A stretch of DNA of 64,000 nucleotides from Adineta vaga. Taxonomy: Eukaryota; Rotifera. The stretch covers positions 8,928,001-8,992,000 of the forward strand of contig CP075493.1 in NCBI GenBank assembly GCA_021613535.1. Reading direction: 5' to 3'. Position 1 is the stretch's first letter. Every line of letters begins with the position of its first letter. The notes under the pieces are model-generated. The model was not told the origin of the DNA. It saw nothing but the letters and a program-made list of their open reading frames with translations, and did no database searches. Positions 19,892 to 32,390 of the stretch are shown here, piece by piece. The translations under genes and the position numbers were made by a program.

Positions 19892-21602
19892 TGATCTACT
19901 GATTTTTTTGCTTTAATTAATATACACATGCATTCTTGTAATGAAGAATATGCGACAAAGGTTATGTTTCATATACATAAACTAACCGATGAAAGATATC
20001 AATTCATAGAATAAAGATCTATTTCGTCTGCTGACTTTGACACAATCTCATTGCCAAATATATCAAAGCACATGCATTACTGAAACATTCTATTTGTTCT
20101 CATTATCTGAATAGAATGTAGTGATTATTTTCTATATGGTTGAATATGATTGAGACAAAGAATGTTGGACATTATTTATATTTCTCCTTGAAAAAGAAAT
20201 GACTGCGCTATTGTCCGATGAGAATCATTCTTTCATTTTATATAACGGTCGATGGACTAAAATCTCTTCAAGGAAGACATACAAGTGTTTTATATTCTCT
20301 TTTGTGTTCATTTCATGTGTTTCTGTCTCGATTGGCTTGATGAAGTGTTTTCAAGCGGATGAAAAAGAAAACGATGGCATAAAATAATTGATAGACAAAT
20401 ATATCGAGGGAAACAGTGACATTGAGTGAGATAAGTCGTTATATTCAGGTGTTTGTTTGTTTATTTGAGACATATTTCCTCGACCGAAAAAAAGCGGAAC
20501 ATGTGTTTGTTATTATTCAACATTGACACATTAGAGTTGACGCGATCAAATAAGAGAGAGAAAGAGAAAGAGAGTTCGATTATCTCATTGATCAACAAAT
20601 TCATCTTGTTGTCACATAACAAATGATTATCTAAAGTCTGCAACAGTTGCAGTTCCGGTCTGATTCTTTTCATGTTGAGTAAATGAACGAATTCAGGATA
20701 GATGAAAATGAAAGAAGAGAACTCATTCTAATGAATCGAATTCGTCACACATTAAACTTCATATATATATAAATAGAACTTCAACATTTTTTGAACACGT
20801 ATTACCTATCGTTTGAAAAGAAAGGTAAGAAGGTTGACTACTTCATAAATTCACACTACTTAGATACATTTTATCCATCGGCATTGATTGTAGTACTAGT
20901 ATTGATACTCATTTCTTCTTTTACAAACAGGTTCGATCTTATTGTTCATTTCTTCTTTGTTGACTTAACTATGAAGTGGATTCGCTCTCACTCTCTTTCT
21001 TGTCCAGTTCAAGAGATGACCGGCAAATCTTTGAGTGAAAAGTAAAGAATGAAATAGTATCTCATGAGAATATAAGACAAAATTGTATCCATATTAATTT
21101 GAACAATAAAGAAAAAGTAAAACTGTCGATTCTTATTTTCAAATGAAATTTCTGATTACCAACGATTATCGAACATATTGACCAATTCAATATTTCTTTC
21201 TCTTTTCTCCCTCTCTCTCTCTTCCACTCTTTCGTTTTCTGCCCAACGGGTGTGAAATGACCTTCTTCTTCTTCTTCTTCTTCTTCTTCGTGTTCCATTC
21301 ATACTTTTCTTGTTTGTTCGAAAAAGCAACTTGAAGATGATGATGTTGAGTGATTGAAATATATGAACGAAAAGAATAGCTACTGACCATATATATCGGA
21401 CAGATCGATGATTGAGAAGTAATTGTCCTGGTATTAATAGCAAGCATTAGTAAGTTTTAATTTTCATGATGAAGAAGAAAGCTTTCATTTCTTTTTTGCA
21501 TATTGTCTAAGGATTTAAATGTATTGAATCTGAAGGTTATTTCAATATGTTCTTACATCATGTTTCTTCTCACTTTTCAGATTGAATTGCACCGTCCTCA
21601 TC
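19892..21602. other. 1.7 kb gene-poor region before the protocadherin
   Basis: No supported gene. A 62-codon frame with one hydrophobic segment starts at an ATG at 20199 but has no homologue I recognise and no splice support. A CT/CTT-rich block covers about 21200-21290. Acceptor-like cag at about 21578-21580 precedes the cadherin ATG by 22 nt, so a 5'UTR intron or trans-splice site may lie there. Confidence 0.45.
21262..21289. repeat. CTT trinucleotide microsatellite
   Basis: About nine CTT units upstream of the cadherin gene; the reverse complement gives false Glu/Lys-rich frames. Confidence 0.85.
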
Positions 21603-24600
21603 ATGTTACTGCTGGTCTTTTTTCTCACCATACTTATTCCAACGTTTTCAACTGAGGAAATTTTTAAATTTAACATTGCAGAAAAATCGCCTATCAATAC
21701 AATTATTGCTGATTTATCTAATAAATTACAAATTAATCATTCATCGGCATACTATTCATTAATCGAATTAAATCCAACCAATGGAAATTTCTTTTCAATT
21801 CATAATCGAACTGGTCATCTTAAAACAATATCAAATCTTGATCGTGAAGACATGTGTTTCAAACAACAATGTTCATGTAAATCATGTGAAATGATATTTC
21901 AACTAATTGTTACAATCAACAAAACAATTCTTTCGAAAATAATCGAAATTAAAATTGAAGATCGAAATGATCATTCACCAAGTTTCGATAATCAATCAAT
22001 GATACATATCATCCATATCAAAGAAAATGTTCCTCTAGGCTATCGAATTGTTTTACCAATTGCAAATGATCCTGATGAAGGTATGTTTATTGATGTTAGA
22101 TGTATTAACCCTTAAGCATTATTTATTTTTCTTTAGGATTAAATAGTATACAATCATATCGTCTTGATGGAACGAATTCTGATGATTTTGATGTTGATTA
22201 TTCAGCGATTGAGATTCCATATTTAATTGTACGTTCATCACTCGATCATCAACATATACCATCTTATTCATTAACTTTAATTGCATCTGATAATGGTCAA
22301 CAACCCAAACCACTTTCGGGTAGAGTTCAACTTGATATTCGTGTAATAAATGACTCAATTCCGACATTTCTTCAATCGGTTTATACCATTGATGTTCGTG
22401 AAGATGTAACTATTGGAATGAATTTATTAAAAATCGAAGCAATGAGTGATCAAAATGCACAAATCTTTTATGAATTGTTAAATGACTCACCATTTATTAT
22501 CGATCGGTTAACAGGAAATATTCAGTTGAAACAATTACTTGATTATGAGAGAGAAAAATCTTATCGATTAACAATTAAAGCTTATGAAACTTCGATACCT
22601 ATTTATGCAATCGTATTCATCCGTGTAATCGATATTAATGATAATCCCGTTTCGATTCAAATTAAAGTTCAAGGTAATGAACATAGAAGAGTTTTCAATT
22701 AATATCAACAGAAATGTTTTCTTTTTATTGTTAGGCAATATAACATTAGAACAAAGAGAAAATGATCGAAACGTGATTTCAATTCCAGAAGATACATCAG
22801 TTGGTACAATATTATCACATGTTATCCTCAAAGATTTAGATTCAGTTGGTAAGTTTCGTGTGAACATCGACTGAGAATGACATAATTAATTGCACAAATG
22901 TGTACAAATGTTTCTTCAAACAATTAAGAGGAAGGAAGGTAGGGAGAGAGAGAGAGAAAGAAAAGAAAAGTAATTGGATACTTAAAGATGATTATCCTTG
23001 TCAATTATCACAATGGAATCTGTTGTTTGACATATTCTTTCATTTTTAGCCAATGGAAATCCATATTTACAATTAACAACTACTCAACCTCCATTGCCAT
23101 TTATTTACAAATTAATCTATCAAAATCTGTTTCAAAATATTAAACTTTACTCTCTTATTCTTCATACTCAACTTGATCGAGAAGCAAAATCATTCTATAA
23201 TGATATTCAATTAATTGCTCATGATTCTGGTACACCCACATTACATACACGATTATTAATCTTATTAAATATAACCGATATCAATGATTGTATACCTCAA
23301 ATTACAACGAATTCAACTATTTATGATATCAATGAAAATAATCCCATTGGTTTAATCATCGATACATTAACTGCATACGATTGTGATTTAGGTATCAATG
23401 CAGAATATGAATATCATCTATTGACTACTACAGATTTATTAATTGTTAATTCTCAAACAGGACAATTGAGTTTAAATCAATCAATCGATTTTGATGCATT
23501 AAATCAACAAAAAAATCGTACAAGTATTGATCTTGAATTTTCTATTCAAATTCGTGATCATGGACAACCATCCTTATCTAGTGAACGAAAAGTCATTCTT
23601 CGTATTCATGATGTAAATGATCACACACCTCAATTTAATCCATATCAATCATATAATTGGACATTTGCAAAATCAAGTTTACAAATGAATGCAATTCTTG
23701 GTCGAATAATCGCTCATGATAATGATTCTGGTTTACAAGGAATTGTTCATTATTCCATTCGTTCTTTTGATTCATGTTTAACATTAGATATAACATCTCT
23801 TGGTTATGTTTATCTTCTTTCTCAAACATCCTGTTCATATGTATCTTACATCTTTGAAATTATAGCAAGTGATTATGGTACACCAAATCCTCGTTCAACA
23901 AAGCAATTATTAACAATTAATATCGATTCGAATTCATTACTACTTACGTCACTCCCTAAATTGTTACCTTTATCATTTCAACGAACATTCGTAGATATAA
24001 ATTCACTTGGAAATCTTTCATTTATTATTGATATTACAACTAATCACTCAATTCAACCAAGAATTTCTTTAAATAATACAGATTTATCTGCATGTTGGAA
24101 TGTTAGTTCAACTGGCGAAGTTCGTCTCATTGCTCAACCCTACGCATTATCATATATTCTATCATTAAATATCTTCGATGATTATACAGAAGAACATTTT
24201 TCAAGCAAACTTCAAATAGATATTTGCAATAGTTCAATACGAAATTCATGTCAACAACCGATTGGTTTAGATGATCGAAAACAAAATGAACTATTATTAT
24301 TTTGGGCTATATCTTTAGCTTTAATGATTACATGTATTTGTGTATTTATCTTTTCTATTCTGACATGTTTATGTTGTCGAAAACAACGACAAGGAAAAGA
24401 AGGATCGACACATCAACAAAGTTTTTCACAATGTACTGATGATTTTCATAGTGAAAGAGTAAGAGAATTTTATTTATGGAAAGAAATTCAATTTATTGAT
24501 GTGTCTATTTCTATTTAGACTTTTAAAACTTCATCAGAATCAACAATGCGAGACGATGATCGTATGTTGATTTTCTAATTTTATTTTGTCAAATATTTAC

Positions 24601-25004
24601 TTTTCTCTTTAGGAGATTCAGCTTGTATTATCAATACAAAAATTCCATCGAGTGTCATGCCAATTCGAACAAATTCTTGGTATCAAAATCGTCGTGAATC
24701 ATCTGATGTTCCAATTTATCAAGCAAAAACCTGTTTTTATGATTTGAAATTAGCTGAATTGATACGTCATAGTCAAAATCCACCTTGTGTATTTTTGAAT
24801 CCTAAACCAGCACAATCAATAAGTACTGATCATGGATTTGGTAGTTCAGATGTTTCTCCCTCGTTGACATCTTGTTCATCAATTAAAGTTGATCATGCAA
24901 ATGTGAATCCATTGGAGTGGAGTATTGAAATGGGTGTTGATCAATCACCACCAAGACAGACGAACAGAAGTTATTTTATTTCAGATCATGAATGTGTTGT
25001 TTAG
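21603..25004 (+). CDS. Protocadherin-like cell-adhesion receptor
   Basis: Type I membrane protein with about six or seven cadherin repeats. Six exons are supported: 21603-22080, 22137-22673, 22735-22848, 23050-24458, 24519-24561 and 24613-25004, in phase, 990 aa. The signal peptide is MLLLVFFLTILIPTFS. Calcium-linker motifs recur: IEDRNDHSPSF, VIDINDNP, NITDINDCIPQI, HDVNDHTPQF. LDREAKSF, LDYEREKSY and IASDYGTP mark repeat cores. The membrane-proximal repeat is degenerate. A TM segment (about 24295-24375) is followed by a Cys run and a 190-residue cytoplasmic tail with no catenin-binding motif, ending ECVV (possible PDZ ligand). The intron at 22849-23049 is longer than usual and contains AG repeats. 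Closest to protocadherin or Dachsous/FAT-like short cadherins. Confidence 0.85.
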
Positions 25005-25623
25005 TAAAAATTGTTAATTTTGTCATTGTTGTGTATATTTGTTGTTTTTCTTTGCCATATAAAAACAAATTTCTCTACTAAGTGATTTGGTTTAGTCGTG
25101 AAAAAAAAATCATAAAATAATATCAATAAAAACTAATTAGACTGATGTCCGATAGGTACACTAGATTGATAGTTCTTTTTATAGCCCATTTATTCGCTTG
25201 ACTAACGAAACTACAAAGAAATAGAGAAGAGAAAAAGAACGCCTCGTATTCTATCTTGTAAAATAGATACATCCTTTATTTCACATAGAATCGTACCAAA
25301 GAAAACGTTGTTTTAATTAAATGAGAAAACGATTGATTAGTGAATTGATATTAGAATTAGTAAATCATTTTATAGATAGAAATCGAATTCATGTCGTGAT
25401 TGCTTTTTTTATTCATATGTACATAGTGTATGCCATATGGGTGATAGATAGACATCCTTATTTAAACCTTTCGTACATTTCAAATCAATCTTTTATATTA
25501 GATTCAATCATCCGTGACAGAGCAAAATAATATATAGTTACAATCAGGCATATTATAAAACATTATCTTGTTATTATTATTCTAGGTTAGCTTTTTTTAA
25601 GAAGGCTATATTTTTCTTATACA
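25005..25623. other. Intergenic region, protocadherin to tetraspanin A
   Basis: AT-rich with AATAAA-like sequence near 25121-25130. A 69-codon frame at 25321-25530 has no support. Nothing else is seen. Confidence 0.5.
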
Positions 25624-26914
25624 ATGGTTCTTAAACATCGTACTTCAGGATTGGTTGTGGGTTGTCTTGTTGTAATTATTTCCATTATTCATCTAGGTGT
25701 AGGAATTGGTATTACGGCGAGATATAGAAAATATAATGATGTTTTTCGATTATCAGTGGGTTTATCAGCTTATAATATTGTTATTGGTATATTTGGATTA
25801 GCTGTTGGTGCAGCTACTGTATTTGCTGTTAAAAAAGAACGTGTCAGCTTGAGTAAATTCAGTTTTTCTATAAAGAAGAAAATAGATTATATATTTGAAA
25901 AAAAATTACATTTTAGGTCGTCCATTAGCAATTATGGCTTTAGTGTTGGGTATCATGGCAATTGCTTCATTTATTACTGGACTAGTTATTAATTCTACAT
26001 CGATTGACTTTATCAAAGATCGTTTAACCTTTCGAATGTCAACTTATGATGAAAATGAAGACTCAATTGATATCATGGATAACGTTCAAACAAACTATGA
26101 CTGTTGTGGTGTCAATTTGTGGCTTGATTGGTCAAGTCAATCATTGGGTGTAACAAATGGGGTGGGAGTAGGAGTAGGTGAGAGATAAAAACTGCTAATG
26201 TAACTATTGTATCTAAACTTTCCTTTTATATAAACCAGGTCGTCGTCGCCGTCGTCGTCATAATGCACAAGTATCTCGAACATTAACACCTTTAAGTCAA
26301 ATATTTCCTCTTCGACAAAAGCGACAAATAGTAACAGGAAGTAGTAATATATACAATCTTCCTACGACATTTTCATTCAAATTACCAACATCATGCTGTA
26401 AATCAGGAGCATTCACCGATAGTAATTCACTTGGTGGATGTGAGTGTCTAATTAAAGGATTGAACATTTAAATATATTTTTTTCTGGTTTTCTACGTTGT
26501 TTAGATTGTCTATATAATACCAGTACAAGCGTAACCAGTTTCAATGTTGCTGGTTGCTTGCCACCTGTTGCCAATACATCTGTTTCTCAAGTGACGGGCA
26601 TTGTTGTTATTAATACCTGTCTTAGTATACTTGCATTGGTCTTACTTCCTTTACTATTAATAATGTTTACTCGAGATCCTAATTCTGATACTTCAGATGA
26701 CAAACAACAACAAGCAAATGAAACAAATCAACAGCAACAGCAACAGCAACAGCAACAAATGTCGATGGAATATCAGCCACAACCAACAATGCAATACCGA
26801 CAACCGTCACAGCAGTTGCAATATCATGATCCTAATCAAGGATACTATATGAACAATAATGCCCCTGCGTATTACTATAATAATAATCCACCCACATATT
26901 CAACTTATCAATAA
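25624..26914 (+). CDS. Tetraspanin-like protein A (polyQ tail)
   Basis: Four-TM tetraspanin. Exons 25624-25852, 25917-26177, 26239-26439 and 26505-26914 give 366 aa. TM1 GLVVGCLVVIISIIHLGVGI, TM2 near residues 46-68, TM3 in exon 2, TM4 VVINTCLSILALVLLPLLLI in exon 4. The large loop has NYDCCGVNLWLDW, LPTSCC, and a GC pair before TM4, the expected tetraspanin cysteines. Unusual features are a six-Arg run at the start of exon 3 and LRQKRQ, a furin-type site, before PTSCC (26311-26325). The cytoplasmic tail carries a CAG/CAA-encoded polyGln run and a Tyr/Asn/Pro-rich end. First of three tandem paralogues with matching intron phases. Confidence 0.85.
26730..26757 (+). repeat. CAG/CAA repeat encoding polyGln
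   Basis: In-frame run of ten Gln codons (CAA/CAG mix) in the C-terminal tail of tetraspanin A; the mostly CAG core could vary in length. Confidence 0.8.
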
Positions 26915-27683
26915 CAATTGAAATATTGAATAAACTATCTATATCTAATCATATGTACTCATGACAATAAAAACGATAATGTATAAAAGAAAAAGTATTT
27001 GTTGCTTTCAATTTGAAAACTTTAAACAAAACATTATGAATAGCTCTATTATAATATTTATTGACCAGCAACGTAGAGACTCTTTAATAATTCAAAAAAA
27101 ATCAGATCTCATATAGAATAATGATTAAAATATGATTTATTCCATTGTGTACATGCAGATACGTGAAGGGTATTTTCAGAGATAATCAAACGAACAATTG
27201 CGACTAAATATAATTCTGAACTAACATCATTGTTAGATATGTATATATTTCAGTATGAATTACAATTAAATCGATTTGAATCGAAAAGAAAATGAATAAT
27301 TTCGTTGCAATCATGTTTTTACAGGTAAAATATATTATTCATGACGTAAAAAACGATTTGATTAGGTATTGTTTTCACCGCGTGTATTAATGATATTCGA
27401 ATATATACTAACAAAATTTCGCTTTCTTCGTTGCATTTTTTATAGTAATTATATATAGAATCTATTGTTTGCTGTGACGTTGTTAACAAAGATAATGTTT
27501 TTCTTTTTTGTTATCTATTGATTTGTTCATCTCTTTGAATAACTAATATACAATCCAATATAAAAAGTCAGTTAGTGCGTAATGTAATGATTATGGATAT
27601 GCATCAATAACGTGATCTAAAGAAGTGCAATTACTTCTATAATATAACGTTGTTTTGTATGTAACTTTTTCAGATAATAAAGA
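26915..27683. other. Intergenic region between tetraspanins A and B
   Basis: AT-rich, no supported gene. An acceptor-like tttttcag ends about 27674, 9 nt before the ATG of tetraspanin B. Confidence 0.5.
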
Positions 27684-29096
27684 ATGCTCTTTAATAGCCG
27701 TGCTTTTGCAATTATTATATTGCTCATTGTGTTGATCATTTCGTTCATACATTTGGGTGTTAGTATTACTATTGTAAGAGATTTTCATAAATATGGTGAT
27801 CTCTTTAATCGTGAACGAGATTTATCGATATTCAATATTGTAATTAGTATTGTTGGTATACTAATTAGTGTACTTGGTTTAATCGCCGTAATAGCTCGTC
27901 GATTCACATTTAGTGAGTATATTGCTAAATATTTCGATATAAATCGAATTCTTCTATTTTCTTTAAGGTAAAATTATCGCATTTGGTTGTCTTCTAATTG
28001 GTTTATGTGCATTGGCTTCATTGATTGCTGCTATTGCAATCAATTTTCTAGGAATTGATCATATAAGCTCACGTTTCCTCGATAATATGAAACAGTATAA
28101 AGATAATGCAAATGCACGAAAAAGTATTGATACTATTCAAAAACATTATGATTGTTGTGGTAGTAACATGTGGCTCGACTGGGCTACAGTACCATTGTAT
28201 ACAGTGCCATCGGATATGAATGACATTTCAACGGAATATAGTTCACAAAAACCAGTAACTGACATAGGAATAAGAGCGAGTGCAACATCGTCCGAATCGG
28301 TTCAAACAACAACTAGTGCAAATGTTTGGACAACTTCTAACAATGATAAAATGACAAATACAGATGTAGAAGCAATTGTAAATGCTGGCTCTAAAATAAA
28401 AACAGAACCATATCAATCGTCAACAACAAAAGCGAGTTTTTTTACGGGATTCGAAACAACAAGCCCATATGTATATTCATCGACAACAAAAAAACATACA
28501 AATCCTCCAACGGAACAAAATTTTCAGATTCCTACTTCTACACTATCATCCTATGAATATAATCTACAATTATTCGGTGGATCAGGTTCATTATCAAATT
28601 CATTGAGAAAGAAACGACAAACACAATCAAACTATGGCAATATTTATGGTTTACCAATGTCATATACTGTTGCTCTACCTCAATCCTGTTGTACACGTGA
28701 CACACCATCGACATTTAATTCATTAGATTCATGTAAGTACCAACTATTATATACATATAAGATATTTCAGAAAATTCTTTAGATTGCATCTCAAATGCTA
28801 ACAATGTGCCAAATAGTTTCCATCGTGATGGTTGTTCAAATAAAATCGGCAGAATGGCTGTCAGTCAAGCACTTAGTATCGCCTTTATGAATGCTTTTCT
28901 CGTTATTTTTGCCTTCATAGCTGTTTCAGTATTAACACGAACATACGCTGGCTATACTCAACCACCAAAAACTTACAGAAATTCGTCATTACAAGCATCG
29001 CAACATCCGTATGAAAATGGTCATAATAATACACCCGATAAGCATATAAAAACATCGGTTATTAATCCACATACTGATTATTCAATTTATCAATAA
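27684..29096 (+). CDS. Tetraspanin-like protein B (long Ser/Thr-rich loop)
   Basis: Paralogue of A. Exons 27684-27912, 27968-28732 and 28783-29096 give 435 aa. Exon 1 is 229 nt, exactly as in A, and ends in the same phase. The second exon spans what is two exons in A, so one intron was lost here or gained in A. The loop has HYDCCGSNMWLDW and LPQSCC with a later DGC. Between them lies a long Ser/Thr/Asn-rich insert and LRKKRQ (28604-28617), again a furin-type basic site about 25 residues before the SCC. TM4 covers about 28890-28945. The tail is short and polar, ending TDYSIYQ, similar to A's TYSTYQ. Confidence 0.85.
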
Positions 29097-29588
29097 ATAA
29101 ACAATTTCTCTTCGTCTTTTGAACAATAACACTCTATAATATATATGTATTAAACTCGCTAAGAAATTTCACTTGCTTCGATCTTTTTAATAGATCTCTA
29201 CTAACCACTAATTTACAAGAATATATGTCCGTTGATTTTGAATCTTGATTATTCCTAAAAGAAGAAAAATTGAGATAGAACTATAATTTGATTCGAATTT
29301 GATATAAGAAACAATTCATATAACTCTCTAGAGTGTTCAAAGTATATTGAAATATATAATCAATGACGTTTTGATAATGATTACTGATAGGTGGGGATCA
29401 CCACGTCACCTACTCAATGTGACGTATTATATTCTTTTATCGATCAAATTTACTACGCATATGTCACTGCGAAAAATATGTATATATATATCTATGAGAA
29501 AAACTACGTATAAGATTATGATTTTATCAAGATCAAGAAAGTTTTCTTTAAGGCGAATATTAAAAATATTCTTCATTCAATAATACAA
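29097..29588. other. Intergenic region between tetraspanins B and C
   Basis: AT-rich; a small inverted GTGGGGATCACCACGTC-like patch near 29393-29407 is the only distinct element. No gene. Confidence 0.45.
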
Positions 29589-30668
29589 ATGGAACAAAAT
29601 CTCTTAAGTATTCTTGTACTGATTTGTATACTTATCTTTTCTATAATACATGTGACTGTCAATATTATTACGATATCGAAATCTTATAACTATGGTGATA
29701 TTCTTCGATTACAGAAGGGTGTATTTATAGACAACATTATGATCGGTTGTTTAGGCATCCTTATAAGTGGTTTTGGCTTATTTTCAATATTGGCTTATCA
29801 TAGAATGTTGAGTAAGTTCCATTAAAATTAGTATTGATGACAAAGAAGTGTTATTCTTCTATCGTTTTGAACGTTTGTTTAAAATATAAATAACGATGGA
29901 TAGATTCATGAGATCTATTTTCTAATTTTCCATAGGTAAAATTGTGGTCGCGTTCTCTTTTCTTCTTGGAATTCTCACCATTGTTTCCATCATTATAGTC
30001 TTGATTTTACAGGCAAGATCATCGAATTATGTAAAGACACATTTTTTAAATCATATGAATCAATATAAAGCGAATCAGAATGCAAGAGTTCTATTAAATT
30101 ATATTCAAATGAAACATGAATGTTGTGGTGATGGTAATTGGTCTGACTGGTCACATATATCTTTGAAAACATTATCGTCATCATCATTTGAGACACATCT
30201 AAGGACAATAGTGAAAAAAACTCATCAAGAATCATCCACTTCATTAGGAATTTATTTACCTCCTTCTTGTTGCACTCAGCTTGGAACTCTAATAAAGTAT
30301 TCTTCAAATTTATGTAAGTACAATTTGTTTTGAAAATAAATGTACTCTGATACAGAGTCAGTTCTCTTAATCCATTTGCAGATTGTTTATCAAATGCTCA
30401 CAATTTACCAAATGGTTTTTATAAAGATGGATGCTCGAAAAGAATTAATAAGATCATCAACATTTACTCTATCTTTATAATCATTATCAATAGTTTTCTA
30501 ACTATTTTATCATTCCTACTTATTCCTCTATTGTTACGAATTTATTCCAATAGTATTCATCGAAAAACTGTTGTTATTCATCAATTACCTCAAGATTATC
30601 TTTGGCATCCATCTAGTTTAAAAGAATATTATGCATCTCCCGTTCCCTGGTTTCCATACAAACAATAG
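29589..30668 (+). CDS. Tetraspanin-like protein C
   Basis: Third paralogue, the shortest. Exons 29589-29811, 29936-30313 and 30382-30668 give 295 aa with the same intron phases as B. The loop reads MKHECCGDGNWSDW and later LPPSCC, then KDGCSKRI before TM4. It lacks the long Ser/Thr insert and the furin-type site; the equivalent place has only RTIVKK. TM1 is ILVLICILIFSIIHVTVNII, and TM3 and TM4 are strongly hydrophobic. The tail has dispersed Tyr, including QDYLW and KEYY, and no polyGln. All three genes lie on + within 5 kb, evidence of local tandem duplication. Confidence 0.85.
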
Positions 30669-31105
30669 TAAACGAGGCTCAATCTTTTTTTTCATTTGTA
30701 TCTGTAAATGTACTTGCAATAAAACTACTCACAAAATCCTCTATTTGCTCGTCGGATTAATAGTAACAGTGTTTTGTATTTCTATCTAGCTATATAGCTA
30801 GTAGAATCATAAGTGAAAGACATAAATCGTTTGTTGTATGTTGCGACTAGTGACATCTATTGAGCTTGTAATTAATAATAAGAAAAGAAAACAGGTTTTA
30901 ATTTCTTTATAAAAGTTTGATCACAATCAAAAAGTTGCAAACTAGATAAAAATGTTCGATCTTCATTCACTTTTTTAGATGTCAGTATTTGTTCGAATAA
31001 TATGATTCATCTGTTTACTTGTTTGATCCTTTTTTCTTTTTCGACTCTATAGATCAGATCTCTTTTAATTTTTTTTATCATCACCATCCATAATAAAACA
31101 AATTC
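30669..31105. other. Intergenic region before the IPNS-like gene
   Basis: AT-rich; a small palindromic stretch (ctagctatatagctag) near 30787-30802. No gene is supported. Confidence 0.5.
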
Positions 31106-32065
31106 ATGTCATTCTCTTCGTTACCCATAATTGATCTTAAAGATGATGAAACAATTATCATTCAATCAATGTTAAATGCTTGTTCTACAACCGGTTTTTT
31201 CTATCTTCGCAATCATGGTCTATTGGCTGCACAACAACGTATGTTTACATTGGCCAAAGAATTTTTTCGTCTTCCATTAAATATTAAAAACGAGCATCCT
31301 ATTACGAAAGAAAATCATGGCTATGTTCGACGTGGACAAGAAAATCTTTCTACTACAGTTTCGAAAATCATCGATGAAAAAGAAGCATTCAATATTAGTA
31401 AACGCTTTCAACCAAATCAATTACCTACAATATTTGCACAGTCAGATAATTATCAATTTATTACTAAATTTCAACATGATTGTTATGATTTATGTATGAA
31501 ATTATTAACATATCTTGCACAAAGTTTTGAAGTTGATACAGATTATTTTACATCAAGACATAAATGGGATCTTGAATCGGCTGATACTCTTCGACTTCTT
31601 CATTATCCTGCTGTACGAAATTATTGCGATGAATCAATTCGAGCTGGTGCACATTCGGATTATGGTTCATTAACTCTTCTTTTTCAACATTTAAACCAAT
31701 CAGGTCTTGAAGTACTTGATCGCTCAACAAATATTTGGCATTCGGTTGAACCATATGATGACATGCTTGTTGTAAATTTTGGTGATGCTTTTGAATATTG
31801 GTCTAACGGTTTTATTAAAAGCACAGTTCATCGTGTTGCTATGCCAATATTAGATTCGACAAAAGAGAATGAACGTTTTTCAATTGCTTATTTTTGTCAT
31901 CCGAATGATTCAACATTATTAACACCAGTTCCATCGAAATTCGTACTTGATCGAAAATTTGAAAAAGATGCTCATGCAAAATTAGCACTTGATCATGAGA
32001 ATGAAGAAACATTAACAGCTGGTGAACATTTTCAAGCGAGAATAAATAAAACATATACATATTAA
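31106..32065 (+). CDS. Isopenicillin-N-synthase-like 2OG-Fe(II) dioxygenase, intronless
   Basis: Soluble dioxygenase of the IPNS/DIOX_N family common in plants, fungi and bacteria, 319 aa in one uninterrupted frame. The N-terminal domain shows LPIIDLKDD and GFFYLRNHG. The catalytic core shows HYPAV, the iron ligands H and D in AGAHSDYGSLTLLFQ, the distal H in KSTVHRV, and the RxS 2-oxoglutarate clamp in ERFSIAYF. Length and order are standard. No signal peptide. It may be a transferred gene or a retrocopy, since surrounding genes carry introns. Base composition looks like the neighbours, so any transfer would be old. Substrate cannot be stated. Confidence 0.88.
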   Translation: MSFSSLPIIDLKDDETIIIQSMLNACSTTGFFYLRNHGLLAAQQRMFTLAKEFFRLPLNIKNEHPITKENHGYVRRGQENLSTTVSKIIDEKEAFNISKRFQPNQLPTIFAQSDNYQFITKFQHDCYDLCMKLLTYLAQSFEVDTDYFTSRHKWDLESADTLRLLHYPAVRNYCDESIRAGAHSDYGSLTLLFQHLNQSGLEVLDRSTNIWHSVEPYDDMLVVNFGDAFEYWSNGFIKSTVHRVAMPILDSTKENERFSIAYFCHPNDSTLLTPVPSKFVLDRKFEKDAHAKLALDHENEETLTAGEHFQARINKTYTY

Positions 32066-32390
32066 TGATTATAATATTTACATCTATTTCGTCTTTCAAT
32101 TGATCTTTCCTGTGATTATTATTCAGATAATTTTTATATTGATTATTTAATTCAATTAATTGTTTCTAGATACAAGATTTATTAATTTTCTTTACAATGT
32201 CGAATTATAACATCATCATCAACAATAGATAATTCATATTATCAGTTGTCAATGATTCATTAAACAAATACTTGTTTCATTTTTTTTCTCGTTCCTTATC
32301 CCCAAAAATTCATGTCCTATCGAATAGAACAGAAACTGTGAGTTAATATTCTTTTCTAGATTGTTTTTTTGTTTTGATTGGTAGTCAATA
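32066..32390. other. Intergenic region before V-ATPase d
   Basis: T-rich; acceptor-like AG sites near 32360 and 32383 before the ATG. No gene. Confidence 0.45.

Noticed and set aside
20199-20387. 62-codon frame with one hydrophobic segment and a good ATG context
   Set aside because: No family resemblance, splice sites or poly(A) signal that separate it from chance; noted only in the gap entry.
21156-21447. Glu/Lys/Arg-rich minus-strand frames
   Set aside because: They are translations of a CTT microsatellite and CT-rich sequence in several frames.
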